A stretch of 64,000 nt of DNA, from NCBI RefSeq assembly GCF_008831285.2, contig NC_045141.1, positions 2,544,001 through 2,608,000 on the forward strand. Reading direction: 5' to 3'. Both the position numbers and the translations under genes were made by a program. The notes under the pieces were generated by a model that saw only the letters and a program-made list of their open reading frames with translations, made no database searches and was not told the DNA's origin. This stretch comes from Nymphaea colorata (taxonomy: Eukaryota > Streptophyta > Magnoliopsida > Nymphaeales > Nymphaeaceae). This document shows positions 1 through 11,515 of the stretch, piece after piece. Every line of letters starts with the position of its first letter. The first letter of the stretch is position 1.

Positions 1-20
1 TTTCCGCCACCCCCTCCACA

Positions 21-54
21 TTTCACTTTTCACTTTTCACTTTTCACTTTTCAC
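21..54. repeat. Short tandem repeat, TTTTCAC-like units
   Basis: About five imperfect 7-8 bp units of TTTTCAC in a row. The rest of 1-240 is AT-rich with no recognisable gene. Confidence 0.7.
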
Positions 55-284
55 ATCATTAGCCAAGCAGGTCTTAGAAAATAAATTATTGGCTGCCTAC
101 CTTTTTCCAAAAAGCAACAAGAAAGAAAAGTTTAAAAAACTAAAAAGGAGGGTTGTTGCCAACTTTTCTTTAACTTTTTACTTTCTTTTTCATTTTTTTA
201 TTCCATCTCCACATGACATCACTGCTTACCTCACTATGTGTGTCATGCTACTACAAATACTTTCTTAAAGCCACTTGCCATGGC

Positions 285-292
285 CTATAAAT
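285..292 (+). promoter_or_regulatory. Candidate TATA box of an interrupted gene
   Basis: CTATAAAT lies about 145 bp upstream of an ATG in good context (ACCATGGC at 428-435). Between them is a pyrimidine-rich leader with (CT)n and a run of 14 C (346-359), a common layout for plant 5' leaders. The gene it would drive is broken at about 473 (see the next entry). No transcript evidence. Confidence 0.4.
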
Positions 293-429
293 GCCCCTCA
301 TCACACCCTCTTATTCATTCAACACGCCCCATTCTCTCTCTCTCTCCCCCCCCCCCCCCTCTGTCTCTCTCCAACTGTCCACGCCACTCTTTTTTGTGTC
401 TCTCATCCACCTTTTTGCAAGCTGTTACC

Positions 430-472
430 ATGGCTTCCTCCAACTGTCAAATTTCTGTAGTGTCATTGACCC
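430..472 (+). pseudogene. 5' part of a host first exon, interrupted by a transposon
   Basis: An ORF starts at 430 with MASSNCQISVVSLT and then runs into a sequence that looks like the terminal inverted repeat of a hAT-like element. The eight bases before the break (465-472, ATTGACCC) resemble the eight after the far end of that element (5708-5715, CTTGCCCC; 6 of 8 identical). If the element and one duplicate are removed, the frame continues through 5716-5737 and stops at a good splice donor (AAG|GTATGC, GT at 5738). The S/R-rich N-terminus would suit an organelle transit peptide, but that is a guess. The protein is not recognised and no later exon was identified. As it stands the gene is broken. 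Confidence 0.35.
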
Positions 473-535
473 TAGAAATGTCAACAGATTGGATCCAATA
501 TACCTTTTACCATATCCAATTTTTTGGATATTCAT

Positions 536-780
536 ATATTCAAATTCCAACTTGAATTCGAATTCAGATAAAAAAAAATTATACCATATCCAAATCCAAC
601 TTTAAAATCTACATCTGAATCCTATCCAAATTCAATTTTTAAATTATATTTGAATCCAATCTGAATCTAACTTTTAAGTTATAACTGACTCCGACTTTTA
701 AGTTATATCTGAATCTGAATCCGATTTATGACTTTTAAGCCATATGCAAATCTGATCCAAATCTAACTTTTAAATACTAT
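536..780. repeat. Left subterminal repeat cluster
   Basis: Irregular array of short units of the kind (T)TTTAAGTTATATCTGAATC and ATCCAAATC. Its counterpart at 5470-5700 has the same words in the opposite orientation. Confidence 0.55.
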
Positions 781-1137
781 CCAATTCGAAATGTAATTTT
801 ATTAATTAGCTAAGTTTAAAAAATATGTATCGACATTCATAATTTGAATACTAGTCAAACAGAATAAAATAAACAAAAACATATATTTTATGCCCATCAA
901 ACATTTTGTTTGTTAAACCAAATAACTACATGGCATACACTTCAAGGAGAATCAGCGAACAGGTTCACACAGGCTGGACACATGATATCAGGAGAAAAAA
1001 AGAAGGATCAGTCAAACTGCTTTACAAAGCCAAAGATAATCTCCAACTACCGCTAAATATACCAGTAGAGTTACATTGCAATGTAAAAGCCAACATGTGA
1101 GAATAAAAAAGAAAGGTAACAAGAAAGGCATGCATAC

Positions 1138-1246
1138 CTTGTCAACATTCACAACTGGTGCGTACTTCTCGGGCAGTGATTTCTACTTATCAAACAAGAA
1201 ATCGACCCTTGCGTCCACTTTTGCAGTGTTATGCATGCCTTTATTG
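1138..1246 (-). pseudogene. Exon-like fragment with an in-frame TAG
   Basis: Read on the minus strand, one frame gives NKGMHNTAKVDARVDFLFDK, then a TAG, then KSLPEKYAPVVNVDK ending at AAG|GTATGC, a good splice donor. A possible acceptor (TCAG) lies at the other end. The amino-acid make-up and the splice-like edges suggest a former exon, and the stop suggests it is no longer functional. I do not recognise the family. It may be a captured gene piece inside the 473-5707 element. Confidence 0.3.
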
Positions 1247-1249
1247 CTG

Positions 1250-2385
1250 ACTCCATGATGTCAACAATGAAAGAGAAAATTTCTTCACAAGGTATTGGGG
1301 TAGGAAACTTTTCACCCTCAAAAATCAGTTTTACAGACCATTTAAGATATATAATTTTTAACATCCAGATCACAATGGAGAAGACAAACAAAGTTTTGGA
1401 GTACACATGCACAGACACAAAGTATACATATGGATATGCATGTGTGCAAATAAAGAGAAGATTTCCTCATAATTTCCTTCAGTTGGAACCTTCAAAGGAG
1501 AAAATGTCTTACACCTTGGAATCTCATGCTGCACCTCAATACAAAGTGAACATGAATGGATATGGGACGTGTTAAGTTAAAAGAAACTTTTTGTAAATTG
1601 TAAAATAAGCCTTAGCCTCTTTTGTAAAGTGTAATAATGGAAAACTTTAAATGCAAAAATGTAAAAGAAATAACTTTTCATGAATTAGAAAATGAGTCCC
1701 TATTGGAAATTGTAACGAAAGAAAAGTACAAAAGAAAACGTCCAACTCAGGAAACCCCAATGCATTTTTCCTTTTTTTCTGCCTCTATCCATGAACTTTG
1801 GAGCCACTCCTCCTGCAGTAGCCAGGTGCTCTTCTTCTTTTCTGCTTCTCTTCTTCTTATGAAGTTTGCCACACCAAAGCAGCACCCCCAGCCAATCCCC
1901 CATAGCATATACACAAGTTAGCAACCAAACAGGCATATGCATGACACAAAATATTCCCGAGTAAGCAGTCAATGACCATGATAGCTTAAAAGCACATTGG
2001 AAAGTCAAGGAGGTCAAAGAAAAACCTGCTACTAGCAAATAGTCCAGTGTGCTAGTGACAAGTTCACAGGTTTTGAAGGAGCGAGCCACACTTTTGGAAC
2101 ATGCAAAATTTGTCCATCCAAGAGATTAGGACAGCCAAAACACTACCATTGTAGTATCATAGGAATAAGTAAGGACCCAATGACATATAACTGTGCAAAT
2201 CCAACATTTCTTGTCGGTATTGTAACTACAATTCTACCTCATAAACAGAAACAGATTAGCAAAAGGATATGAAAGACAATAAAATACTCTGAATGGAACC
2301 CAGTTCCAGCCCTGTCCATTTCATTGCATTTCAGATGGGAAGCATCTAGCAGATCTATTCAGCCTCTGTTAAATTTTACAATCTT
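1250..2385. other. No recognised gene
   Basis: Mixed AT-rich sequence between the exon-like pieces. An open minus-strand frame (2089-1700) covers part of it, but it has no domain, no splice support and no recognised similarity, so I do not call it a gene. Confidence 0.4.
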
Positions 2386-3346
2386 CTATAAATCCTCAGA
2401 TGTTCCTATCTCAGAAATACACGCCATATGCCTCTTGCAAGACTTTAGTGATAGCAGACCAAAAAACCGTTTGTTACACATCAAACCAGATCTGTTCAGA
2501 ACTTGTCTAACAATTCTTATTATAGCATGATCAAATTGACTATGATCAAATTGTCTAATGTTGCTTTCTCACCAACATGAATGTCCTTATTGGACTATAC
2601 TATAATCAATAAAAATTTGAATGGCAATCAAATTGAAAACAAAGACTCAATTTCTGAGAATGTATAGACTATACTGTACCTAATTACCGGTTGCAGCATG
2701 CCCACAATGGAGGACCTCAGAGGCCTGTTCTTGCTGAAGCAAAGCTTTTTTAAATTAAGGGAGCAATAAAAAAAAAGCAAATCCCTTTGGTTGCTGCAAA
2801 TAGGCTATATTCTTCAACCTTTCCTTCCTCCTTTGTTTGTGCAACACCAGCTTGAACATGAGAAGAAATTTGAGAACATGATCTAAAGTCACCAATAAGT
2901 TTCTCTTTTAAAGAGGTTGGTTTCACAAGGAATCTAGCAAGACCTCTCTGTTGAGCTACCAAAATGAAAGAGGGAAATGTTCATTTAACATGTGATGTGA
3001 AGTTCCCCACCTTTCATCTTGTAAATGTGAAAAAACAATAGAACATCATGAGAAACATTAGAACGACATGGTAAAGAACATACACAGAAGTGAAACAACC
3101 CAAGAATAGAACATAAAGCAAAAGAACAGAACAAAGAACAAAACAAAAAAGAAAATATTTGAGAGAGAAGCCAAGAACAAACAAAAAGCAAAATCAAGCG
3201 AAGAACAAAACAAAGAGCATTTGTTTATCAACAACCAAAAAATGAACATAAACAACACACACAGAGAGAGAGAGAGAGAGAGGTGTCTCTCTTACCGATT
3301 CTCCTGTCATTCCGCCTTTCAGCAGTTCCTCTTTCTTCTTTTTCAT
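2386..3346 (-). CDS. Possible five-exon small gene (hypothetical)
   Basis: A model can be built with GT-AG introns, every one in phase 0. Exons: 3346-3296 (begins MKKKKEELLKGG, donor TCG|GTAAGA), 2947-2819 (RGLARFLVKPTSLKEK...), 2744-2688 (LCFSKNRPLRSSIVGM...), 2599-2573 (YSPIRTFML) and 2442-2386 (...ISEIGTSEDL, then TAG). Introns 2 and 3 are 74 and 88 bases, near the plant minimum. The start has an in-frame stop just upstream. A (GA)n tract (3442-3480), which would be CT-rich on the coding strand, precedes it as in many plant 5' leaders. The product would be about 106 residues, basic, with no signal peptide or membrane segment. The family is not recognised. Short exons can be chained by chance, so this is tentative. 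It lies inside the hAT-like element and could be captured sequence. Confidence 0.28.
3263..3282. repeat. (GA)n microsatellite
   Basis: Ten AG units directly downstream (minus strand) of the candidate splice donor at 3295. Confidence 0.9.
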
Positions 3347-3438
3347 CAGGGTAGTCGCTCAATTTTTCTCCAAAAAAACGTAACTTATGTTGGTGTTGGG
3401 TGGTGTACTGGGGTTAGTCAAGAAGTGTTTGAGGAAGA

Positions 3439-3441
<3 letters not shown>

Positions 3442-3480
<39 letters not shown>
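3442..3480. repeat. (GA)n microsatellite
   Basis: About 19 GA units. On the minus strand this is a CT tract about 100 bases upstream of the candidate ATG at 3346. Confidence 0.9.
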
Positions 3481-3482
<2 letters not shown>

Positions 3483-3939
3483 AATAATCTCAACTAAGTT
3501 ACATGAAACCACCAATAGGAAGAAAATATTTTTTACAAGCGAAGGGGAATGAATGGGCGGGAAGCTTTTTTATCATGTTTTTTTTCAATATCATAAAGCT
3601 TTTATACTAGTTTTTATTTTTTTAATATATGTTTAATTTCTTAATACTTTTCAAATTTTATTTTTATAATCAAAATACACTTTTTACCATTTTGATTCAC
3701 AAATGATTTCAATTAGGTGTGCTTGGGCCCATTTCAAATTTAGTACGAAAAATTGACATATTTATATTATATGCATATATATATATAATTACATTTAAAG
3801 TTAATAAATGTCAACCCAAGCACGAGCCCAATTGTTGAAAGCCTGACAAGCCCTTGGCCCGGTATTCAGTTTTACTTTTTATTTGAATGTGATTTAATGA
3901 CTCTAAACTTTTTAACTTTTTTTATTTGATTTAAAAAAC

Positions 3940-4060
3940 TAATTTGATTAAACTCGAGTTAATTGTCTAAACATTTCAAGCATAAGTTAAACTCGAGCTC
4001 GATTTGTTTATCAACGAGTCGACTTTTTTTCTAGCGAATTTGAGTCAGACTCAGTCTCAC
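3940..4060. repeat. Fragment of a CTCGAG-rich repeat
   Basis: Words such as AAACTCGAGTTAA, AAACTCGAGCTCGA and AACGAGTCGACT resemble the better preserved repeat at 42170-42548. Likely a relic of the same hAT-like MITE family. Confidence 0.35.
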
Positions 4061-5469
4061 GGTGGCTAAGCTACTACAAAGAACATCTCTTGATGCATTC
4101 ATTGATTGCATAAGATAGTTTAACTAAATAGTTGTAATTACATAAAATAGTTTAATAAAACTTGGGTTTTATACTCTCAATTTACAAATTTTAAGTTATT
4201 TTCATATACTTCCTCTGATCAATTCTCTTTTTCTAAATACTTATCTAAACAACTAGTCTATCAAGTGAATAAAATTTTTATGAGATTGCATGTCCATAGA
4301 GAAATGATGTGTTTGATTAATTATTAAAATAGTTTGTTAAATAAATAAATTATTCATATGACTTTCATACTTTTTCCATATTGACTGTACATATTGAACT
4401 ATGATTTTTATATTTTTAAATAACAACAAATTTTAATTTAGTAGACAACTTTCCTATAATGATCACTTATTGATAATTATTAAATCAGGTTAACCATATT
4501 AGTTCTCATTTACAAAATACATTGTTTAAGGAAATTTTCTCATTTCATTGAGTTAATTAAAATAAATTGCTTTACATATGTATAAAGAGTGTCCAATGTT
4601 GTCAAACCTCCATTCATTCCACATTATCACTAGCTCTTTGGGTTAGACCTCTTAGTATATTAGTTTGCTTAATTACATAAATTGAACAACTTATAAATTG
4701 ATTCATTTGCATATTGTATTTTTTATCTTTCAAAAAAATCGTTCCATTTATCTTTCAAAAAAATTGTTCCATTTGCACATTTCACGCCCTGAATTATTGA
4801 ATTGGTTTCATGATTCAAATATTCAATCAATCTATTTTTCTTATGAGCTAAAAGTTTTTGTTTTCAAATTCATGAACTATGTTATATCAAATAAGCAAGA
4901 CTTTTAGACAAGTTGTATGATTATACAAAATAATTTACTTGATCGATTAAATAAGTAATTGGTAAATTGATAAACAAAACCTTTTTTAATAGTTCTGCAA
5001 TTTTTCCATATTAAACATATTTATTTGATATTAATTTTCATATTTCTGAAAATGTCAATTTTGTTGAAATTTTTTAATTGAAGTTTTCTTTATTATTTAC
5101 ACTTAAATAAATAAATTATTTAAGATATTCTGCCTAGTTGATGTCTTAACTATAATAGTTTGCTTGAATACATAAAAACGTTCAATTAAACACAATACTA
5201 ATTAATTAATTAAAGATATTTTGTATGATGTAGTTGTAAATATTTTAAGTCAAATGGTGTATATGGCAACTATAAAACCATTCATATTCATAACTCTATG
5301 GAAGTCATTAGCAACTAGTCGACCTTTTCTTAATGGAAAATTTATATTCTTATCATACCATGATGTTAAGTTGGTGTGTCTGGTTGAACTTTTTGCCCAA
5401 AACATCTTACCATTGTGGTAGGTTACAACTTCAAAACTTGAAGCCACCAACTCATGGATATCAACTCCC

Positions 5470-5700
5470 ACAGTTTGAGGTTGGAGTTCAGATTCGGATA
5501 CCAGGTTACAGTTCAGATTTGAATATCAGATTATGGTTCAGATTCAGATATCAAGTTACATTTTGATTCAGATATACTTGTTAAGGTGTTTATTATCCGA
5601 TCAGATATTTATTTAAAACTGAATCCCAATGCGATATGTTAAATTTCTTTTTATATCCAATTTTTTTAAAGCAATTCAGATGGATATCCAATTCATTGAC
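5470..5700. repeat. Right subterminal repeat cluster
   Basis: Repeated words such as GTTCAGATTCAGATATCA and AGATTTGAATATCAG, which are the reverse complement of those at 536-780. Together the two clusters support a single large TIR element. Confidence 0.55.
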
Positions 5701-5737
5701 ATCCCTACTTGCCCCCATCAAGACGTCCCTATTCAAG

Positions 5738-7150
5738 GTATGCGTTAGCCATGTAATGCTCTAAGTTCTAGTTTGATTTACCTAATTGCATGCATTTCAG
5801 ATGTGATTTTCTTATTTTCTGATCATCATTAGGAGGTTTAATATGTTACGTGCTTTCTCTTATAATTACATATTCATGTTTGGAGTATCAAGGTAAGTTT
5901 ACGCCATGCTTTATTTGCTTAATAAAGGTTAGTAGATTTTTAAATTATTCCTCAATGAAGTCCTTACCTTTATCAGCTTCTATTCCGAAACCCTTTAAAA
6001 TCCCGTCCTAGTTAGACTAAAACTAGCTTAGATAAGCTTGAGGTCTTAAACCCATGTTTGTTTCTAGCTAGGCTTGGCACTAGCCAAGTCCGTCCCTTTA
6101 GGTTCATTTGAAAATCACATCAGACCTACTTGATGTAACCAGATAAAGTAGACTCTAACACCGATTTAAAATGAACCATTCCCAGCCTAACTCAGCCGTA
6201 GCCTGGCTTAGCTCACTCCAGTACCTATGTTACTCGAGATGTCCAACCTGAGTTGCGTTCCAGCCTAATCCAAATCGAATCAAGGTCAACCTAAAACATT
6301 GGGTTCAATCAAGGTCCAACTAAAATGGACAACCAAAATTCGCTCCTAACTTAATCGAAGTAAAACCTAGCTTGATCTACCTGATGAAAACTCGACCACT
6401 TGAGGTGCTCAACCCAAGCTATCGAAGCATAGTTAAGGTAACCTCAACTCACACCGTAGATCCTATAGCTAAGAATGGATCTGGTAACTTTGTTTCAGGT
6501 CCAAAACCTGAACAACGGCCACGCTAGGTCTCAGTACAAGTTAAATAGGCCTCTTGCCAAATCATACTTTGTAAAGCCGCTACTCACTTCAGTCGAGGTC
6601 CTCCACCTGGTAAAATATGATCAGGTCAACACTATAAGGTTAAACTCTCATATTTAAACTATATGTAGGCTTCCTTTAGCATAAAACCCTTATAGGTTTG
6701 AACCCAGGATGAAACATCTGAGGCAGCAACTTAACTCTACGTAAACCTGAGAAACTCAACCAAGGTAGGAAGCAAGTTTAATGATACAGCTCTCAAGAAA
6801 AATCCCCTTTTGTCGAGATTGATTTGCCGTCTCCAAACTTGGAAAACTACCATCACTTCATCAGTAATAGCTTAAAGTTCTATTAAATCTCCAGGTGTTG
6901 CATGGCATGTAGACTAATCATGCTTTAGGATCATGCATTTGCATGGCCCACGAACATACTGGGAGGAACAAAAGCTCCGCTTTGCTTAATTGTTCACCTT
7001 ATAGTTCTGAGGCCAAACTTAGGGTAGAAAAACATGTTTAATTATCATAAAAAAATATGCTTCTTAGTAAGCATGTTTGTCTCTTATTAGTATATTTACA
7101 GTGGTATGTCGACAGAAAAATAAATTCTGAGTATGATTTGGAACTTGACC
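5738..7150. other. Degenerate dispersed repeat, no gene
   Basis: Dense in near-repeated words such as CTAGCTTAG, CAACCTAA and CTCAACC without coding potential. Similar blocks occur at about 9000-9640, 22080-22760 and 25250-25720, so this is probably old retrotransposon or satellite-like sequence. Confidence 0.4.
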
Positions 7151-7152
7151 TA

Positions 7153-7210
7153 ATTGCCTCCAGTAAAGGCACCAGAAATGGCTAGATCTTTTACCATCCC
7201 GTCAAGACCC
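7153..7210 (+). repeat. Copy 1 of a conserved approximately 60-bp motif
   Basis: ATTGCCTCCAGTAAAGGCACC followed by TCCCGTCAAGACC. Matches the motif best seen at 37590-37660, although the flanks differ. Confidence 0.5.
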
Positions 7211-7476
7211 ACAACCACTCCCCCATTACAGAAAAGTTGATCATCCTCAAGGTGATCAAAATTTCTATGTATACAGTTTGCCACAAAAGTATGATTATGC
7301 CATAACCACCATAGAAAAAATAACAAACAAATTTATGAACTATATCATTATAAGATTTTATGGGATCGCTCATGGCACCTAAGAAGCATTTGTAAGACAT
7401 GAGTCTCAAACCATTCAACATGTTTTTCAAACAAGGCTCAATACTGATGAAAAAAACGAATGCTCTAACAAAAAAT

Positions 7477-7856
7477 ATCAACTTTCAAAAGGAAGAAATT
7501 GAAAGTTCGTCAAAGGTCATGGCAAAAGGAAATACTATTCTGCACAATAAAGGCATTTCAAGCAATCAGAAAAATATTGGATTTTATGTCAATTTATATG
7601 ATCACCATGCCAAATACCAAATCATTCTCAAAAGGATTGCAAGATGCATGCAATGATGAATAGCAAATCAACTTTCACAAGGAAGAAATTGAGTCGTCGC
7701 AAAAGGAAAAATTATTCTACACAGTAAAGGCGATTCAAGCAATCAGAGAAATGTTGGTTTTCAATTTAAAAAATGTCGATTCATATGCATGCCATGCTAA
7801 ATACCAAATCATTCTCAAAAGGATGCAGGTGCATGCGATGATGAATTACAAATCAC
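7477..7856. repeat. Two-unit tandem duplication, period 190 bp
   Basis: Unit 1 (7477-7666) and unit 2 (7667-7856) both start ATCAACTTTC, contain TTCAAGCAATCAGA and AAATACCAAATCATTCTC, and end near ATGATGAAT. They differ by many substitutions and small indels. An ORF (7399-7656) across unit 1 does not continue in unit 2 and has no recognisable domain. Confidence 0.8.
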
Positions 7857-7861
7857 TCATT

Positions 7862-8060
7862 TGAATTTCAGAACCATGTCCCAATCTAAAGTCCAAATGC
7901 GTAAGCTTGCACATATGAGAAAAATGTCATGCTTGATTTCGTTCATGCTATATGTCAGTTTGAATAAGTGCTACTGACTTATGCAGAACTCTAAGATGAG
8001 CACTTGGGTTCAAACTCAATGAAAATTGGTATTCGTATGGCTTCATAATGAATATCCTTT
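7862..8060 (+). repeat. Dispersed repeat, copy A
   Basis: Contains CAGAACCAT, CAATCTAAAGTCCAAATG, ATGTCA and GTGCT...GACTT in the same order and strand as 23567-23740, showing a dispersed family. Confidence 0.7.
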
Positions 8061-10240
8061 TATTTGACATCTAATATAATATATGGTTTGAAGTATGCTT
8101 TCTCTCCAATTTATTTGCATCAAATTCTCACTCCATGCAATGTCAGCATGAACAATTGCTTAAGAATCAATTAGAACTTTGCAAAGACCAACAGGTTTCA
8201 AATTGAATCGATTTTCATGAAAATTTGGCTCCCAAATAAGTAAATTACGGCAAAAATACATGTTTTAACATATGGTTTTTTGTGCAAGATGAGGAGAGCA
8301 CGAATTTCATTACCAAAAGTTTAAACCCATATTAAAAAATTTTAAGAGTTATCTTCCCTCCACACACTATGAAAAGGGGTGTCCCCCTCCTTCTAAGCAT
8401 ATCATCTTCTTTGGGAAAATTTCAATTAAGTGCTTAGAAAAACGTCAGGAGAAAAAGCAAAACTTTTAAGCTCTAGGTCTGAGCCTGGGCTTGATTTGAG
8501 TCACAACAGTGGACAATCAAGTTAATTAACTAAGACCAAAAGAACCAGCTTACAAGAAGGCGCAGGTAAGGTAAATCTCTTTTCCCTCTTCTTTTCTTTC
8601 TTTTTGCATTTGAGTTATTTTATTTTCTGCTTTCTTAGATAGCACGCTTTAGGTTCTGCTTTATTTGCTTCGTATGTTTAGGTTAGTTATCATTGCTTGC
8701 ATGCTTAGGTTAGTTTATTTTTGTTTTAATGCTTGGGTTGGTTTGTTTTCATTTGAGTGCCTAGATTAGTGTAATTTCCATTAAGCATGTTGTAGTTTAA
8801 TTAGTTCCGGCTTTCTAGATAGATTTACTTTAAATGTATTCTAGGGTAGGAATGTGGGGCTGGTAACCTACTCCTTTCCCTTTTTTGATTCATTTGATTC
8901 TTCCAAATTTTAATTCATGTTTATTAGTTTTAATAGTTATCATCTAGTTTACTTTATTGCTTACTCAGACTTATTAGGATCAAGCATATGCATTATTTTT
9001 TAAATCATGCACCTGGATCTAGGACCATCTGGAAGCTAGGCTTGACCAATTAGTAGCATGCCATGCGACAAACAGAGTGCCGGCATGTGAAAGCTCAGCT
9101 CAGCCTAACCTCTACACGAACTCATTTTCAAGACAGTTTTTTTAGTGCATATTTCTAAAATTTAAACCTGTTTTCAAAATATTTTTCTAAAACCCTAGGT
9201 TCAAAAATGGTTGAGGCCTTTCTAGGACCAAACCCAATTTACGTCTTCTAGGACCTAGCTTAGACCAGCCCTAGAACCCATTACACCATGACCTAGACCT
9301 ATCTCAAGTCATAGGATTAGAAGCTAACTTAGCCAAGCCCACTAAGCTCGCTCAATGCTTAATCAAGACCAGACATTGAGCCTACTATTTGGATCCATTA
9401 TTTGAAGCTAATCAGGTTGGTTCAACTCAAGTCTTAGTCAAGTCAACTTCACCTTATTAGACCTAGATCATACCTTAAACCGTGACTCAAACAGATAGCG
9501 TTTGCTTTGACCTGGTTTCAAATCTCAATCAAATAAAGCTCACCCTCACTAGCCCTAGCTTAACCCAATTTAAGCTGACTATCATGGAAAAATCCCACCT
9601 ACGTCTTCTCTAAATCTCGAAGTCCAGTAAGGTCAAATCTTGTTTGAATAATAGAATTTAAACTGGGATCTGGTTTTTTATTGGACATAAATGTCAAATC
9701 AAATTCTGAACTTTGTATCTACAATATAGAACTTGGATCATGGATTTCGGAATTGGATCAAAAGAATCTTCGATCCAAAATTTGGATCTCAAACCCTAGT
9801 CTAATTTCAAACTGGATATAGACCAATCCAGTTTAAATACATATCATAATTACTTAACTCTGGATATTGGATTTGATCTACACCTTAAATTGGAACTCGA
9901 TTTACCAGGGATCTAAAAACACATTTTCTAACATTGGATTTGGATCTTAAAAGCCATTGAATTTCAGATTTCAGACATTTTAAGTCCATGTCACAAAACC
10001 CCATAAACCAAATCTAAACCATGCTGAAACTTAGTTTTGCATGCATCATATTAGACTTAGGTTTCGTTTGCATGGATCAATGTTGATCAGGAACATGAAC
10101 TGTGTCCCCTCATCATACTACTAGCTCATGTAATTCCTGTCTGAATATCCACATACATTTCAAAACTCTAAAATTTCTTAAAGGTATTTTCTTCTTCAAC
10201 AGGTCAGATAATAATTAGAATTTAAGTCATAAACATAGTC
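8061..10240. other. No gene; degenerate repeats
   Basis: 8061-9000 has no recognisable feature. 9000-9640 is rich in words such as CTAGACC and AACCTA. 9650-10020 is rich in GGATC/GATCC words. The order (CTAGACC-type block, GATCC-type block, motif at 10248) suggests one old element family also present at about 25250-25900. Confidence 0.4.
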
Positions 10241-10247
10241 CTTGGTC

Positions 10248-10312
10248 TGATTACCCTTGGTAAAGGTATCATGAAGGGTCAGACCCTATACTGATAGGAC
10301 GACCCTCATATC
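10248..10312 (+). repeat. Copy 2 of the conserved approximately 60-bp motif
   Basis: GATTACCCTTGGTAAAGG, then GGGTCAGACC and TACTGATAGGACGA: the same element order as at 37590-37660 but more diverged. Confidence 0.45.
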
Positions 10313-10849
10313 TCTAATTCCTACATAAGGAAAATGAAGGTGACTACAAATTTTATTTCTCAAATAAACGGGCTATATGCAAAGTTGACAAATTTTGCAT
10401 GCAATCAAAATTCCAATTCGAACTCTCTATAGGAGGACTGAAATGTGGTCCACATGTGACAATATAGGCATCTCTACATTATTTGTACATGTTGTTCTCC
10501 CATTGGATTGTTTCCATGTCACAATTGATGGTTGCAAGAGCTTCAGACGTTCACACACTGTCAGTTTATACATGCATCATCGTCTTGATCTCCACCATCA
10601 CATCAACTGGCTCATTTTTCTAAGATTCTACAAAATTATTTTACATTGCCTAAGAATTTAAAATATTGATAAACACAAATATAGTTCTTCTTAAGGATTG
10701 CGTGCATACTCTCTTCCCTTTGGGTGCTAATCATGGCTACTAAAAAATAATGTCAGCCATATACAAGTGCCAACTTGTCTTTTCCTTTGAACAACCTTTG
10801 GAACCACTAGCTATTTTGTAATTGATACGTGTTAATAATTTCCTCTACA

Positions 10850-11515
10850 AATATATGAATGACTTTTTATGCTGTGACTTTAAGTTGCACTTATCGAGGC
10901 ACTCATTGAACCCAAACTTCTGGTTAAGAATATAGCATAAATTCTTCCTCTGCATTTTAAAATACAGGCCATAAAGGTAGAGATGTGTGTTGGCCACACA
11001 TGTACTATGACACTTGCAATGTTGTCTCCATCTGTTAACACCACAATGGGTGAACCACATTCAAAGTCTCACTAAACCATGCAAACATCCATACAACACT
11101 ATCTATTGTCTGGAACATTGCCAAATATATAGCTTTGCACATGATTGTTGGCACATACAATGTGAATAGCAAATTGGTGAGTGCTAACCTTCATTATGAT
11201 GTTGAAGATAAGACCATCACTAAAGCACTCGTAGCATAGTAGTGAACAAGTGTCTGCCCAAAACACGTTCGTTACATGTTCATCCAATTGAATCATAGTA
11301 TAAAAGCTGGGGTCAATGCTCGACCTTTTATGGAGACAACTTACAATAGCATGTATTTCACTATTCTTCATAGCACTCCATCTCCTTCGCTGAATGTGGT
11401 TCTCTAGGTCGGAAAGTGTGAAAGGTACATTCTCTCATCCACCATCCAATTAAGTAATGTAGTTGAAAGTTCGCCTTGGAGCAATACCAGCATGAGATTC
11501 TAACTCTTTGATTAC
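10850..11515 (-). pseudogene. Decayed FAR1/FHY3-like (MULE) transposase
   Basis: On the minus strand one frame reads VIKELESHAG...NYI, two stops, VPFTLSDLENHIQRRRWSA, then an uninterrupted part (11371-11099) with SSIDPSFYTMIQLDEHVTN and VFWAD. After a frameshift, pieces such as VWMFAWFSETL and LNQKFGFNECLDKCN follow. The order FYTIQLDE, VFWAD, an IFDTTY-like position, a GVNNH-like position and W-F-ETFL is that of the MULE transposase domain shared by FAR1/FHY3/FRS proteins. FAR1 proteins are light-signalling transcription factors derived from MULE transposases, so either a MULE relic or a FRS pseudogene would give this. No zinc finger or SWIM domain is seen. Stops and frameshifts make it non-functional. 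Confidence 0.75.

Larger units (their letters stand above)
473..5707. mobile_element. Large hAT-like TIR element (candidate Pack-hAT)
   Basis: The left end TAGAAATGTCAACAGATTGG (473 on) matches the reverse complement of the right end TAGGGATGTCAATGAATTGG (ending 5707) at about 17 of 22 positions. Both subterminal regions (about 536-780 and 5470-5700) hold many short words of the type TATATCTGAATCTGAATC, in opposite orientation. Such subterminal repeats are usual for hAT and CACTA elements. The flanking 8-mers are 6 of 8 identical, which fits the 8-bp target duplication of hAT. I see no transposase ORF, so it would be non-autonomous. It contains spliced-looking coding sequence on the minus strand (1138-3346). 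The section 3500-5470 is AT-rich with no gene. Confidence 0.5.

Noticed and set aside
1700-2089. 129-residue minus-strand ORF
   Set aside because: No domain, no signal or splice support; aromatic-rich chance-like composition.
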